Shown: piece by piece, positions 35,498 to 46,928 of the stretch
Numbering within the stretch: the stretch's first letter is position 1
Layout: every line of letters starts with the position of its first letter
NCBI GenBank assembly: GCA_036971475.1
Contig: JBAIZL010000002.1
Location: 51,359,229-51,423,228 of the forward strand
Source: Prosapia bicincta
Lineage: Eukaryota > Arthropoda > Insecta > Hemiptera > Cercopidae
DNA: 64,000 bases
Direction of reading: 5' to 3'
Program-made: the position numbers and the translations under genes
Notes under the pieces: model-generated
Databases searched by the model: none
What the model saw: only the letters and a program-made list of their open reading frames with translations
What the model was told of the DNA's origin: nothing

Positions 35498-35576
35498 CTG
35501 CAAATAAATATAATTATGAGATTAACAGAAATTATTGATTAAAATAAAATAATTTTAAGATAATTTATAAGTTTAC
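35498..35576 (-). other. Spliceosomal intron in the Helitron gene (79 bp, phase 1)
   Basis: The minus strand reads ACAG|GTAAAC at the donor (35576) and TTTATTTGCAG|GTGAAG at the acceptor (35498). Removing it joins one base to two (G|GT = Gly) and keeps the reading frame exactly between NPTTG and EERDKKVSAM. Read unspliced, the frame stops at 35539. The interval is AT-rich, as expected for a short insect-type intron. Confidence 0.85.
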
Positions 35577-36695
35577 CTGTAGTTGGATTTCTTTGTTTAA
35601 TATTGATATGATATCCATCTTCTCCTTCCCAAAATATCAACGGATACTGCAAAGCATCGTAAGAACGATGATTGTCTTGAATTATTTGCATCGTATTATC
35701 TCTGCGTTGTATGCGAATATCTCGACGTTCACATGGGTCACCAGCCATAACGACTGCAACTTCATTAATAGTTGGAACATTATATGTGCCTGCGTGCTCT
35801 CCATAGGGCACTTTGTCTGCTTTAATGACAATGACGTAGTTGTCGTTTTGCAGTCTGTTAGAAAGAGTCTTAAACAATCGTATCAATTGGTTATTGTTTT
35901 GCAAAAACGTTTGCAAATTATCCACAATTTCTCGTTCTTCCATCCGCTCTATATGGTTGTAAAGGCAGCGTGTATGTGATTGTTGCTCCTCATCGCCCAT
36001 AAAATAAATTTGTAGAAATTTTGGATCGGCATCAGGCATTGGAAGCAATGAACCAATTTGGTGGTACACCTGACCTTGAATCTTGAATGTAGATTCAAAA
36101 TTACGACCATCTTCATTATGAACAATTTTTGTTGCTCCAAATGATGTCATTTGGAAGCATGAATTGAATTTACGAATTTTTCGCAAAAACAATTTCGATT
36201 GAGATGTGGTTCCGGCTAAAAGTGTTTTTAAAGGTTCCGGTGGTGGATTTAGCGATGGCAGTGAAATTTTTCCAGATGCGCAACATAAACCAGTTGATTC
36301 ACCTTTATACTTGAAAGCATGACAATATTGACACTCTTTGTCCATACTACCTATCGTGATTAGTGCATGTGACGAATAATCTATTTCAGGAACATATTCG
36401 AACGCGAGACGATTAAATGATGCTGACGATTATGTTGCACTTGTTGATGGTGATGGTCTCTATGTGCGTCGGTAGCTCGTTGACGTGCCTCTCGTTGTCT
36501 CAATGCATTAGCATGAAGACGTTGAACGCGTTGCTCTGAATTCTCATTTGCTCGTGAACATGCAACTTGATCTCTTAAATTTGCATTATCCGTTGAGTGT
36601 TCTTCAATTGATCTATTTAACCGACGATCATGGACTAATTGGGCGTTCCGAGTACGCCGACCAATGTTTTTTGCTCTTCCACGAAGACGTGGCAT
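35577..36695 (-). pseudogene. Helitron Rep-helicase, N-terminal exon
   Basis: The likely start is ATG at 36695 (MPRLRGRAKNI), followed by an Arg/Gln/His-rich segment. The frame stops at 36381, but the conserved continuation is readable in another frame. It runs from RLAFEYVPEIDY through DKECQYCHAFKYK (two cysteines) into the 36345-35577 segment, so a 1-base change near 36415 broke it. The segment ends with NPTTG at a splice donor. This N-terminal region with a C-x2-C knuckle precedes the Helitron_like_N domain. Confidence 0.85.
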
Positions 36696-36699
36696 TTTT

Positions 36700-37174
36700 C
36701 TGTATAAGGAAAATACTGTAAAATAATACATAACGAAAATGAGTGATTTATTAAAGATGAAAATTAAATAAATAAATAAATAAACAATTAAATAAAAGTA
36801 TAATTATGTAGATAACCTATATAGAATTTCCATGTATTGTTTATGAAATTATACTTTAATTTTATGGATTTTTATTTATTCACGTTTTATATTTGCCTCT
36901 TTATTAACACTGAGTTTTATTTGGATGGATTTTTTATCGACACAGATTTCAAAATATCGAATATTTCATTCTATGCTTTTTTACTTTATTAATATATATT
37001 CATTTATATTCAATTATTTAAATTTTATTTGCATACTATTTTATTTTCCCTTAGATCTCGAAACAGTCATAAATTATTGACGCCGATAGTACACAAATAA
37101 ATTTGTAGGTTAGGTTAGTTATTAACTAACGCACGTGTAAATTTGATAAAAAAAATTATAAGAAATATACTCAC
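36700..37174 (-). other. Candidate 5' UTR intron of the Helitron gene
   Basis: A strong donor GTGAGT begins at 37174 on the minus strand, and a pyrimidine-rich acceptor ending TTATACAG lies at 36700, five bases before ATG 36695. Both splice consensus sequences are good. There is no coding frame to test the splice, so this is inference. Confidence 0.45.
36764..36784. repeat. (AAAT)n microsatellite
   Basis: Short tetranucleotide tract inside the Helitron 5' region. Confidence 0.8.
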
Positions 37175-37544
37175 TTCGATTCTGCACTAAATTCGCAAAA
37201 TGTATAGTTTTTTAGGCACACTTCAAAACTCTTCTCAAAACACTCAGTACCTTTTAATTTAATATTTGATCCAGCACATGGTCTACAATAACACAATGAT
37301 AACAAAACATTTTTTTAATTTGATCGCAGCGCTAACTGTCGGGACAGACTAAAATTAAAATTGAATATTTAATATTTGACACTGCGATGGTAGCGCCGTC
37401 TGTCGGATCCAATGTAAAACATTCCAAAATCAACAACTACTAATAAATTAAAAATTAATTAAAAAAACATTGTCCAGCGGACAAAATTGTAAATCTAAAC
37501 CATTCTCAGATCCCCTTGAACACACACAAAAACTTCATCAAAAT

Positions 37545-37612
37545 CGGTCCAGTCGTTTAAGAGAAGTTCAGTGACATACACACTCACAGAAGAATTATAT
37601 ATATAATAAAGA
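37545..37612 (-). other. Helitron 5' terminus
   Basis: The minus strand begins TCTTTATTATATATATAATT, preceded by A. A GTGTGTATGTCACTGAACTT segment and a GACTGGACCGATTTTGATG segment follow, typical of insect Helitron 5' ends. Confidence 0.8.
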
Positions 37613-39020
37613 TTTTGTGTTCATAATGCATGAAATCTTTACATAATTGGAATGTTATTAAATATATCTTAAATTAATAAAATCTAGTAGTAAAATTAGC
37701 ATTTTTATTTAAAATTATGCTGTTTTACAATATGTGTAAACTGAAAATTACTTTTTAAGTGGATTAACCTATATTTTATTCTCCAAAACTAACAGAATAA
37801 TTAGTGTTTAAAATTGTATATAACTAAATAAAATGCTCTTGAATATACAAATATTTTAAAATATACATTAGTATTTGATCATTTAAAATGTTTACATTTT
37901 TAAACATGAAAAAGTTATATATTAACGATTTTTAAATTGTTTTCGTATCTAGTTTAATCAATATTAGCCTGTAATTCGGGTTTCAATAAATTAGAAATCT
38001 TAGCTAAAGTGTTTTGACTTTTAAAAGCCCTAATTAAGATTGGAATATAAATTCAAGTATTTAATTTGTTTTTACTGTTAATTTAAAAAACCAGTATTTT
38101 GAAATTGTAAAATAGTACACATTAAACCTTATAACTGGACTAAATTTTAAAATGGTTAAAGCGCTATTTTTACCCCCGTAAAAATGTTTTAATTAATTTT
38201 GCAGTTTTAATAGTATATAGGCCTAACAGATTTAATAAAAAAGGCTATAAATCTTCTGTTTGTACAATTTAAATAAAGACCTCTGTTGACTGGGTAACGA
38301 ACTGCCTAAGACCTCGGTTGCATGTTAAGAAAATGCAACTGATAAAGATCGGCACATAGCGATCGAAAACGTTCTGTCTCAGTAAGTTTTAACAAATTTA
38401 CTAAATTTAAAGTTCGGATAGTCATAAACTATTGTTTAAGTGATTAAAATAATGTTTCACAGCATCAGTTGCAGAGCTATTTTATATACCCCATTAGTTC
38501 TAATATGTATTATGTTTTCGTTATATAACTGTACTGGCATTTATTTGAAACATATTAAGAAGCAAAATTTATTTTATATTTGTTTAAATCTAAAATACAA
38601 TATTTTATTAATGATTGCTGTTAATTAATAATTTAGACAACGGTTAGTATGTTAAATTGATTTATTATTTAAGAGTTAATATTGAAAACCCACTCAGTGG
38701 GTTTTAAAATTTTAAGTTTTAAAATTTCAACCCACTGCTAATCATTGAAGTTAGAGTTTTAGGTTGGCTCTTTATTTTAGGCTACACTAAATCAATAACA
38801 TTTCGTTTATTTTAAGTTTTATGATTAAACCATCGTAGTAGTTGGATTTCGACGAGTGAGCTGTTCAAGTCTCATGACTCAAACATTTTGAATAGGGCCT
38901 ATATTTCATTATCATCAGTTTGAAACTCAAAGTCGATGTAAATTATAGTTCTGAATGTATCCAAGCCATCACGAAGTAACCCATATTTATTTAGTTATTG
39001 TCCTTCTCTGTTAGGTCGCT
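37613..39020. other. AT-rich intergenic DNA
   Basis: No gene is supported. A palindrome lies at 38685-38705. Confidence 0.5.
38685..38705. repeat. 10-bp-arm palindrome
   Basis: AAAACCCACT and AGTGGGTTTT flank a single C. Confidence 0.85.
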
Positions 39021-39110
39021 GGGAGTTGAGTAGGTTTCCCTTTATAAAAATGCACATCCTATCCCATTGTCCAGTTTTGAACCGTCTGTGAATATAGTCA
39101 CAATATGTTG
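39020..39110 (-). pseudogene. LINE RNase H fragment
   Basis: The minus strand encodes IFTDGSKLDNGIGCAFL, the start of an RNase H domain with its first aspartate (TDGS). A stop follows, then RETYSTPSDLTEKDN. No reverse transcriptase or later RNase H motif was recognised next to it. Probably a short retrotransposon scrap. Confidence 0.5.
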
Positions 39111-40447
39111 GTGAGTTCATTGAATCTGTAAAAACTCCTGACGATAAATAACGTCAGGCAATAAATACTTTTACAATCATTATTGATAAAGCTAGTTTTC
39201 TGGTCTCCATGCGGCGTCTTAAATTTAATTAACCCGAAGTTTGTAAAAAAAACAACAAACATGATTTTCTCTAGGGTTTATATTTTGCTCTGGGGTAGCC
39301 TACACACACCCTATGCAGCAACGTGTGACCAACAAAAATTGTTTGTGTGCGGATTAGTACTTTCATATCTTAAAATAAATTATATATAACAAAAGTTATA
39401 TCACACTCCAAGATAAGAAAATAAAAACAATATTTATTAGTGTCTTTTGTATATATTTGTTAATACATAAAGAAATGCTACACAAATAAATGAAACTTGC
39501 GGAATACAATCTGCTAAATAAAACAGTAAGTAGAGGCTTTTGCCAAACTAATACAAAAAAAGCGTAATAAATAAATTGTTAAAGGCAGTGTATATCTTAT
39601 TAACTTTTAATGAGGAAATGAGAATGTAACTATAAATGTGCGTTATATATCACAAGTATTAATTAAAAGTCTACATATCATTACTGGTAGTATTACATAG
39701 TATTTTGTGTTTCAAAACACCGGACCAAAACATTCAGGTTTCTCTGAAAACTAGCAGTAAATGGATTGTTGCCTTATGGCAGAAGATTAGGTTTCGATAT
39801 TATTGGCACAAGATCCAATAAATATAGCTTAAACGATCCTCTAGATGAATAAAACTATTTCAAATAATGGAACGAGTTTGTGACATAAACTTGGGTCTGC
39901 GTATGCAAATCACAGTATCCACTTCGACTCCGTGATGATGGCTTTATATAAATACGTATATCTTAAACAGGATTTGCTTACATTATTTGATTGAAAACGT
40001 TTTGTATAAAAAACAAAGTGAAAAAATTACTTTTAATAACCATAAAGCAACTAGTTAAAAATGGTTTTTCTTCAAAACACTAATTAACTAAAAACAAACT
40101 TAACACCTGAAAGGTCATATTAGATATAGCTCTTGCATATTCAAAGCTTTCACCCAAACGTAATCCAATTGCAATTATACACAAAATTTTCAATTGTATA
40201 GACGTTAATGACGTAAAAGAAAACACAATATTAAAACAAAAAGGTTTCAACTTTTCATAGAGCAAAGAAGTTTATGATATAATCATATTTTCTGTTTCTT
40301 GCTACCTTACTAGAAATGATATGACGAAAGATCTTTATGCTTTGATCCCACTATACAAAGATCTATGTCTCTTTGTACCTAACACGAGGCATTTGAATCA
40401 ACATGTCAGGTTACTTCAAACATGCCGATAATGCCGTACCTAAAATG

Positions 40448-40448
<1 letters not shown>

Positions 40449-40486
<38 letters not shown>
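40449..40486. repeat. (TA)n microsatellite
   Basis: About 19 TA units. Confidence 0.95.
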
Positions 40487-40491
<5 letters not shown>

Positions 40492-40751
40492 GAAGTTAAT
40501 ATATTACTATTGTAAGTAATTTTATCCACCATTAAGTGCAATAATTTTACCTTGAGTGATGAGGCACCTTTCGGTCAATTGACCATTGTCGAATCACTAA
40601 ATATCAAGAATATATATAGTTGATCCTGGTCAGCTGATGTTAATTCTGTATCAGGATAGTTATCACAGTTTCTATTGGTCCTTATAGACCAATACAAACA
40701 TCCCATCCCACACACACCCGCATGCTCACTCGCACACATACCTGCGTCCAT

Positions 40752-40754
<3 letters not shown>

Positions 40755-40820
<66 letters not shown>

Positions 40821-40847
40821 GCGCGCACACACACACACATAAATATA

Positions 40848-40881
<34 letters not shown>

Positions 40882-40886
40882 AATAA

Positions 40887-40977
<91 letters not shown>
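40755..40977. repeat. Long compound (CA)n-(CG)n-(TA)n microsatellite
   Basis: A CA tract with a short GCGCGCG island (about 40818-40826) passes through CA into a TA tract broken by AAATAAATAAAT. The total is about 220 bp. Apparent frames of repeated Tyr-Ile or Cys-Val are artefacts. Confidence 0.95.
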
Positions 40978-40982
<5 letters not shown>

Positions 40983-42000
40983 TTAACTGATGGTAAAGAT
41001 ACATTTAATTCAACGTTGAGTTTTAGAAATATGAATATCACTTGAACGTGGTGATTTCTCCCTCGAATTTTTTTTTTTTTATTTAATCATTTGGTCTTTC
41101 TAATGAAATATACAATCTGTTTTCCCTTTATAATTTTATCCTATAGAAATATGTCTAATTTTTGCTATTTCTATTGTATTGACATTAAATTCTTTGTTAT
41201 TGTGTTACAACCAAATAGGTGTGCTTGTAATGTATCCAACATTTTAAGTAGACGTGACATTTTATTTAATAAAAGAAGTAATTCAGATTACAAGAAACTT
41301 TTAAATTTGATAAACAGGTAATTGCACTCAGAGTTCTACTCTAGTATGTAATTTATTACACCGGGATTGGAACAAAATCACTTAAATGTCATTTACAAAA
41401 TGTGGAGTGTTAGCTGGATGCTCGCCAAAAACTCTGGCCATTAACACCAACTCTGGCACAAGTTCCTAACCACGGCCTCTTAACGTCACCACAATCATAA
41501 AGTTTTCTTCGGTTCAATTCAACCTTGTTTTCTCTAGATTCACATATTTAAATGTATAAATTTACTTTAGAACAATAACGTTTGATTTTACTCGTGTTAA
41601 AAACACAGACTTACCTCTGTTTATCGTCTACTTATTCTGAAATAAAAGAATACATCAAAAGTGAATTATAAAATATTAAAAAAAAAAATTAATAAAATGC
41701 TTCGTTTATACTTGTTTTTTCAATTATTTTTATAACTTGATGGAGATAGGAGTTTTTAGTTATAATGTTTAAGTGTACAAATTCAGTAATAATAATAATA
41801 GGGCAATTCGTCAAAAAGATGCAAGATATCTTGAAGATATCTGATGTCGATAAATAATCCTTTTTTATTCAATGTGGTTCACGATTAGCAATAAAATACT
41901 AATTGTGTAATAGAAAGTAGAAAAAGAATAAAATTAGAATTAGGGATAAGGAAAAGGAAAAAGAGAACGACAATGGAAGAAGCTTAGTAAGTAAGAATGC

Positions 42001-42016
42001 ATATATATATATATAT
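42001..42016. repeat. Short (AT)n microsatellite
   Basis: Eight AT units. Confidence 0.85.
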
Positions 42017-45000
42017 GACACCGAATAATAACTTAAAATGAAACGAAAACAGTTATTTACCTAAATGAAATTCAGGAGGCATGTTTATTACACGTGCCTT
42101 ATTACTTAATCCATTTTTTACACCCTTCTCCATGTATCGCCTCATAACCCCGTCTAGTGTTCTGTTACGAAACCATAGCTTTGAAACATCTAAAGCTAAT
42201 CGATCACCATTTTAAGTTTAAAAAATATAAATAAACCTTATATTAATATTTCCATGCTCATAACAAAGAATATGAAACATATCCATAAAAGTCTATGAAA
42301 AGTGCATTGAAGATAAATACAATAAAATGTAAACGTTTAGCTATTATAACAAACAAAACCTGAAACATATCGTTACATAATATATGAAAACTGTAACATT
42401 TGGAAAATAATAAAATTGAATAATAATTAATAAATTAAGTTTAAAAATAGATAATATTAGTAGTCTACTACAGACAGGGTCATTCTAACCAATGTGATAA
42501 AGATTGGATGACTGGGAGTACCTCGTTCTCCTGTCCCGTAAGTAAATATTTCTTCTATAAAATTTTCTGGAATATATTTAACGTTAAAAATATCAGGAAT
42601 ATCATAAAGCAAATAATTTTTACCACATTAAAAAAACGCTTCGGTTGAACTTTGTCATCTTGATTACCTTGTCAAGTACTCCAATGTAGTGAGATGTTAG
42701 AGAACTAATGGACGCAAAGTATAAATTAGAGGAGTACGCCTGAGTCTTAGGATATCTTTCTGTATACTCGGATGGTAAGCATCTTACTAAGCATCTTGAA
42801 ATATAGCATCATTGGCAAGACCAGTGTTATCAAGAGGGAAGAAGTCCTGCTTTCTAGTTTTATTTCATCAGGGGACCTGAAGAAGATCTGGTTTTTAATT
42901 GTTCTTATTGTCTTATTGTAATATTTATTAATATCGATCAATTATAGACCTTATGAACATTTTTCAATTTAATTTTTCATATGTCTAGCAGTCGTTGATA
43001 CTGTTAAGCAAAGTAGAAGCATAAATAACAAAACAAGAATAAATCCAAGCAAGAAATATGCACATAAATATAGTACTGAATAATGTATTCAAGAATCGTT
43101 GAAGTAAAGTATGCAATCCCATCGTATCAATAGAGTTGGTTATTACCCTTGAAAAGGCATTGAATAAATTGTAAACGCTGACTCCGGTGATTGTGTCGCT
43201 GATACGGAAAATAGTTTATTTGATGGGATTTTGATATGAATAATGTAGCTATCTGGACAGTGTGGCACATTTCTTTAGAGAAAATAATGCAATAAGTTTC
43301 GGACGGAAATGTATTTTATGCTTTATAAGAAATTGAACCAAATATTGTATTGCAAAAGTAACATTTTTAGAAAATAAACAATAAACAATAGGAATACCCA
43401 GTATATTTATGAGTTGCATTAATTTCCTAAGGATAACAAAACGTTAGGTATTTAGGAAAACAGGCTCTATCTTTTACACACAACGATCCCAAAAAATATA
43501 CTTGCAAAGTTTATTGATAAATTTGAATAAATGTTATTTACCTTTATTTATGTTGTTTAATTACTTATTTGTTTCTTATATCTCAAAATTTAATCCAAAC
43601 TCAGGTATAGAGATGTGCTACCTAAATAAAAAATGAAATATCTTACAAGTGCAACGTTTATACATAAGTCCCTATTCTGAAACTTAATTCCTTTTAGACA
43701 AAGACTCTTAAATTGTGGTTCTATGTAAACACTCCACTGTCCGGATCTTCTATCGCTTATTCTCAATTAGGAGTGACGTCACTGGGTGTTTTAGGTTTCA
43801 TTGCAACCATGGCGAACGAGAATGTAGGCGACTTGGCAAACTGACACTCGGTCGCTTCGGTTCTGACGTTTTTTTAATATTATTTATAATGATGGATCAT
43901 AATATATCATGAATAACCGCTCGTAGCAACGTACATAGTTCCCTCATATCAAACAAAATATTATTTTTTGGCACTGATCTCGGGTTGGAAATTTCCCAAC
44001 CGTGCAACTTGCCCACTCTCAAAGTTCTTAAAGTTAACAGTTCACTACTTCGTCATCGAGAATATTCGTGGCTGATACCTGGGGACAGAATCCAAGCATT
44101 TCTCCAACCCTTCTTCAACACATTTTGCACAAAAGATTTCTCACCACTACAAATTAAATGATATTACTGGATCTATAGTGAAAAGCGTCTGTTTTAATGA
44201 CTTGATTTTAACCAAATCTAGTAAATCTAAAATTATCTAAGTCCTCGTACGATCTGTTAGAAACATTATAGCAAACAAATTGCAAAGTGATGGAAAACCT
44301 TGAAGAGATGGCTGAAACATTACTGGAAAGGCTGCAAAAGATTTAATTCAACAAAAGACATCCTTAATGACATATGCTTTTCTTATCACGAAGCACTTTT
44401 GGACTTGGAAATCTTTCATGGTTGTTTGGGAAAACCTTTCAGAAACATTTATCAAAGAAGAGTTATTCTTTCTCTCAAAACGTTATTAAAATTGTTTTTC
44501 AACTTTGTTACTAATAAATGTCAATGTGACCCAATTTATATTTATATAGCAACTGTAACCTCATATGGATAAGTATAATTCCTAAATGTATGTTTTTATC
44601 GTTTATTCCTTATACTACTAATATAAGTATTGTTATTGACGAACATAACACACTTATTTACGCTAAAATTACACATATATTTCTCATTGTTTTAGATACG
44701 TTTCTAATCTTTAAAATTCTTTGCACTGTGTTGTATAGCTGTTCACTCGTAGGCTGTCTCGCGATCGATCGATAGAAAACAAAAAAAGAACTAGTCTTAA
44801 TAAACGTTGGTTTTTCTAGGGCCAGTTGCAAGGTCATCGCTAAGAAATTGCAGGCGTCGCGGTAGTTTAGAAACCTGATATAAGTTAATTTTTCCAAAAC
44901 ATATGTAAATGATCTGGTGAATATTAGAAATAAAAAAAATAATGGTAATTCGGCCTTGTCAAATCTACATTAGTGTAATAATAATACTCTAACTCATGTT

Positions 45001-45127
45001 ATAATGTCTATGGAACGGTATCTTGCTTCCTCTACCATTCAACCCGCCTTCGAGGTCACGTGGCAGCCTACGTGTGACCAAAATAGCTTTGCTTTATAGC
45101 ATTGCAATCATTGATTTAACCTCTTTA

Positions 45128-45129
<2 letters not shown>

Positions 45130-45204
<75 letters not shown>

Positions 45205-45214
45205 TGTGTGTGTG
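45130..45214. repeat. (GT)n microsatellite
   Basis: About 40 GT units with one C interruption near the end. Confidence 0.95.
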
Positions 45215-46625
45215 AGCGTTACAACGAACCCCACTTCTGGCCCCGCATAACGCTTAACCACCTGCCTACTGTTTTATATGCACTTAAACGCATGCAACGA
45301 CACGCCTACCTGACTTGTCGTTATTAAAAACCTCCTACTGTTAACTAATAGTGTGAGGGCTATATGGTCATATATGTCAGCATTTAGTCAGCTGAAAAGG
45401 TATATTTTAATAATAACAATCATCCATTACGTTATATCTTACCATGTGGTAATATTAACAGGTCATCCAAGTTGGGCCGTGCAAAATATGATCCTGCTTA
45501 ATTTTACCTTTTCATAGTCTCTTGTGTTAAATTTAAACAGCATCTGCCAGTGGTACTTGTCCTGCGCTTTGGTTTAATAATAAACTATCTTTTGATTTAG
45601 CTCTATTATTTAAAATACTTTACTTACAGGAGTAACTCTCCCGTTGTAACATTAGGCTTTATTTTATTGAATTTATTGTATTATGAATTTAACCACACTT
45701 GATATTTAACTTTGCAATATTTAATATCATAGTTGGAAAAACATTAAGTTTTTATTTATTTATTAACTCAGGATATTTTGAAATAAATTAGGAAGTTTTT
45801 GTATATTAATTTTAATGATAAAAGAAAATAATAATATTTAACATAACTTTACACCCTTTTGTTTTTTCCTGCTTTTATCAATATGCAAACAATATTTAGC
45901 ATTACATATATAATTAAATAAATTTTTTTTACATATATTTAATTTTTATGATGAATTTAATATTTATTTCTTGAAAAATAAATTAAGGTTTTATTTTGAA
46001 TTTCCCAGTATATTATATATGGGTTCTTTCCATAAATTTTAAACCTGGAATTAATTTAGCCTAAGTGTTAACATATAGTTCTGTGATATTAATAATTATT
46101 TAATCATTTCAAAATAATTTACTACCATTACATGAAATTATTTATAATATTTATTATTTTAATTTTGTTAAAACTTTTTTATTACATATTTTCTCTTTTG
46201 ATCTTACTGAAAATGACCAGGTTTATAGTCACAACCGCTCTAATTAATTTAATTAATTATTGTTTCGTTGGTTCCTTCCTGATCAAGGTGGTCTAGAGAC
46301 TTTAAAGTGAAATTTGAATAAATAACATGTAAAATTATTTTCTTTTGAAAACTAATTTAATTTATTTATTTTAACTACCTTACACAATTCAATGTGACAT
46401 ATTTGATATCAGAAAAATGTTTTACTTTTTTAAATATTATATAACAAGTTTACTAACATTGAAATCATTGATTATTTCGTTATTATTAAGAATTTAAACT
46501 AGTTATTTCTGGAAAGTTAAAGTTTAAAATTTTAACTGATAAATTTGACATAAAAAATGACTTGCCCAAATCGTCACTTTCTGTCATTCCCGGTTCCTGG
46601 TCCTTGGATCTTGATGAAGCGGATG

Positions 46626-46928
46626 TGTTCTTTCTTCTTCCTTGATCCTTTGGAATTTTTGGACAGCACCCCTTGGTAAGTTGTAGCGATTGAGTTACAT
46701 TTTACGCGAAACGGAATTACCGATTGTCGAATCCAGCTTTAACAACTGGCGATATAAAAATTACGATAGAAAAGTTCCTATATCCCCCATCTGGCCCGTC
46801 GACCGTTTTGCCTAGCTGAACACCGGTATAGTTTCCTTCCGCACTTCTTAAAATATTATTTTTCTGGACTCCTCGACAACGCCGTGCGTTACCGTTTATA
46901 TTCCTGCTCGTAACACCCCCCTCCAGCC
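46626..46928 (-). mobile_element. Candidate LTR with preceding polypurine tract
   Basis: On the minus strand GGCTGGAGGGGGG (46928-46916) directly precedes TGTTACGAGCAGG, the usual look of a polypurine tract followed by a 3' LTR. The block is clearly more GC-rich than its surroundings and contains an ATATAAACGG box. A possible end is AAAGAACA at 46626. No second LTR, target duplication or coding region was found. It could be a remnant LTR of a Ty3/gypsy- or copia-like element, or unrelated GC-rich DNA. Confidence 0.4.

Larger units (their letters stand above)
31577..37612 (-). mobile_element. Full-length Helitron (rolling-circle transposon), decayed coding
   Basis: On the minus strand the 5' end is TC at 37612-37611, preceded by host A. 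The 3' end is CTAG at 31580-31577, followed by host T. Insertion between A and T without duplication is the Helitron rule. The 3' end holds a short CGAA/TTCG inverted repeat about 15-20 bases before CTAG, in the expected place though weaker than usual. The 5' subterminal region is rich in TATATA and then GTGTGTATGTCACTGAAC. Internally a Rep with HUH and two-tyrosine motifs is followed by a PIF1-like helicase. The element is about 6.04 kb, a normal autonomous size, but three frameshifts disable it. Confidence 0.93.
39140..46620. other. AT-rich intergenic DNA with microsatellites; no supported gene
   Basis: Microsatellites at 40449, 40755, 42001 and 45130 are listed separately. A CRE-like palindrome plus a Kozak-type ATG near 43.8 kb is described in the findings. 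Short frames at 44300-44572 and 44590-44775 have no recognisable domains. Confidence 0.45.

Noticed and set aside
42640..42960. A further Penelope-type hammerhead near CCTGAAGAAGATCTGG.
   Set aside because: The CTGAAGA core is present, but no stem II and no GAAA follow at the right spacing.
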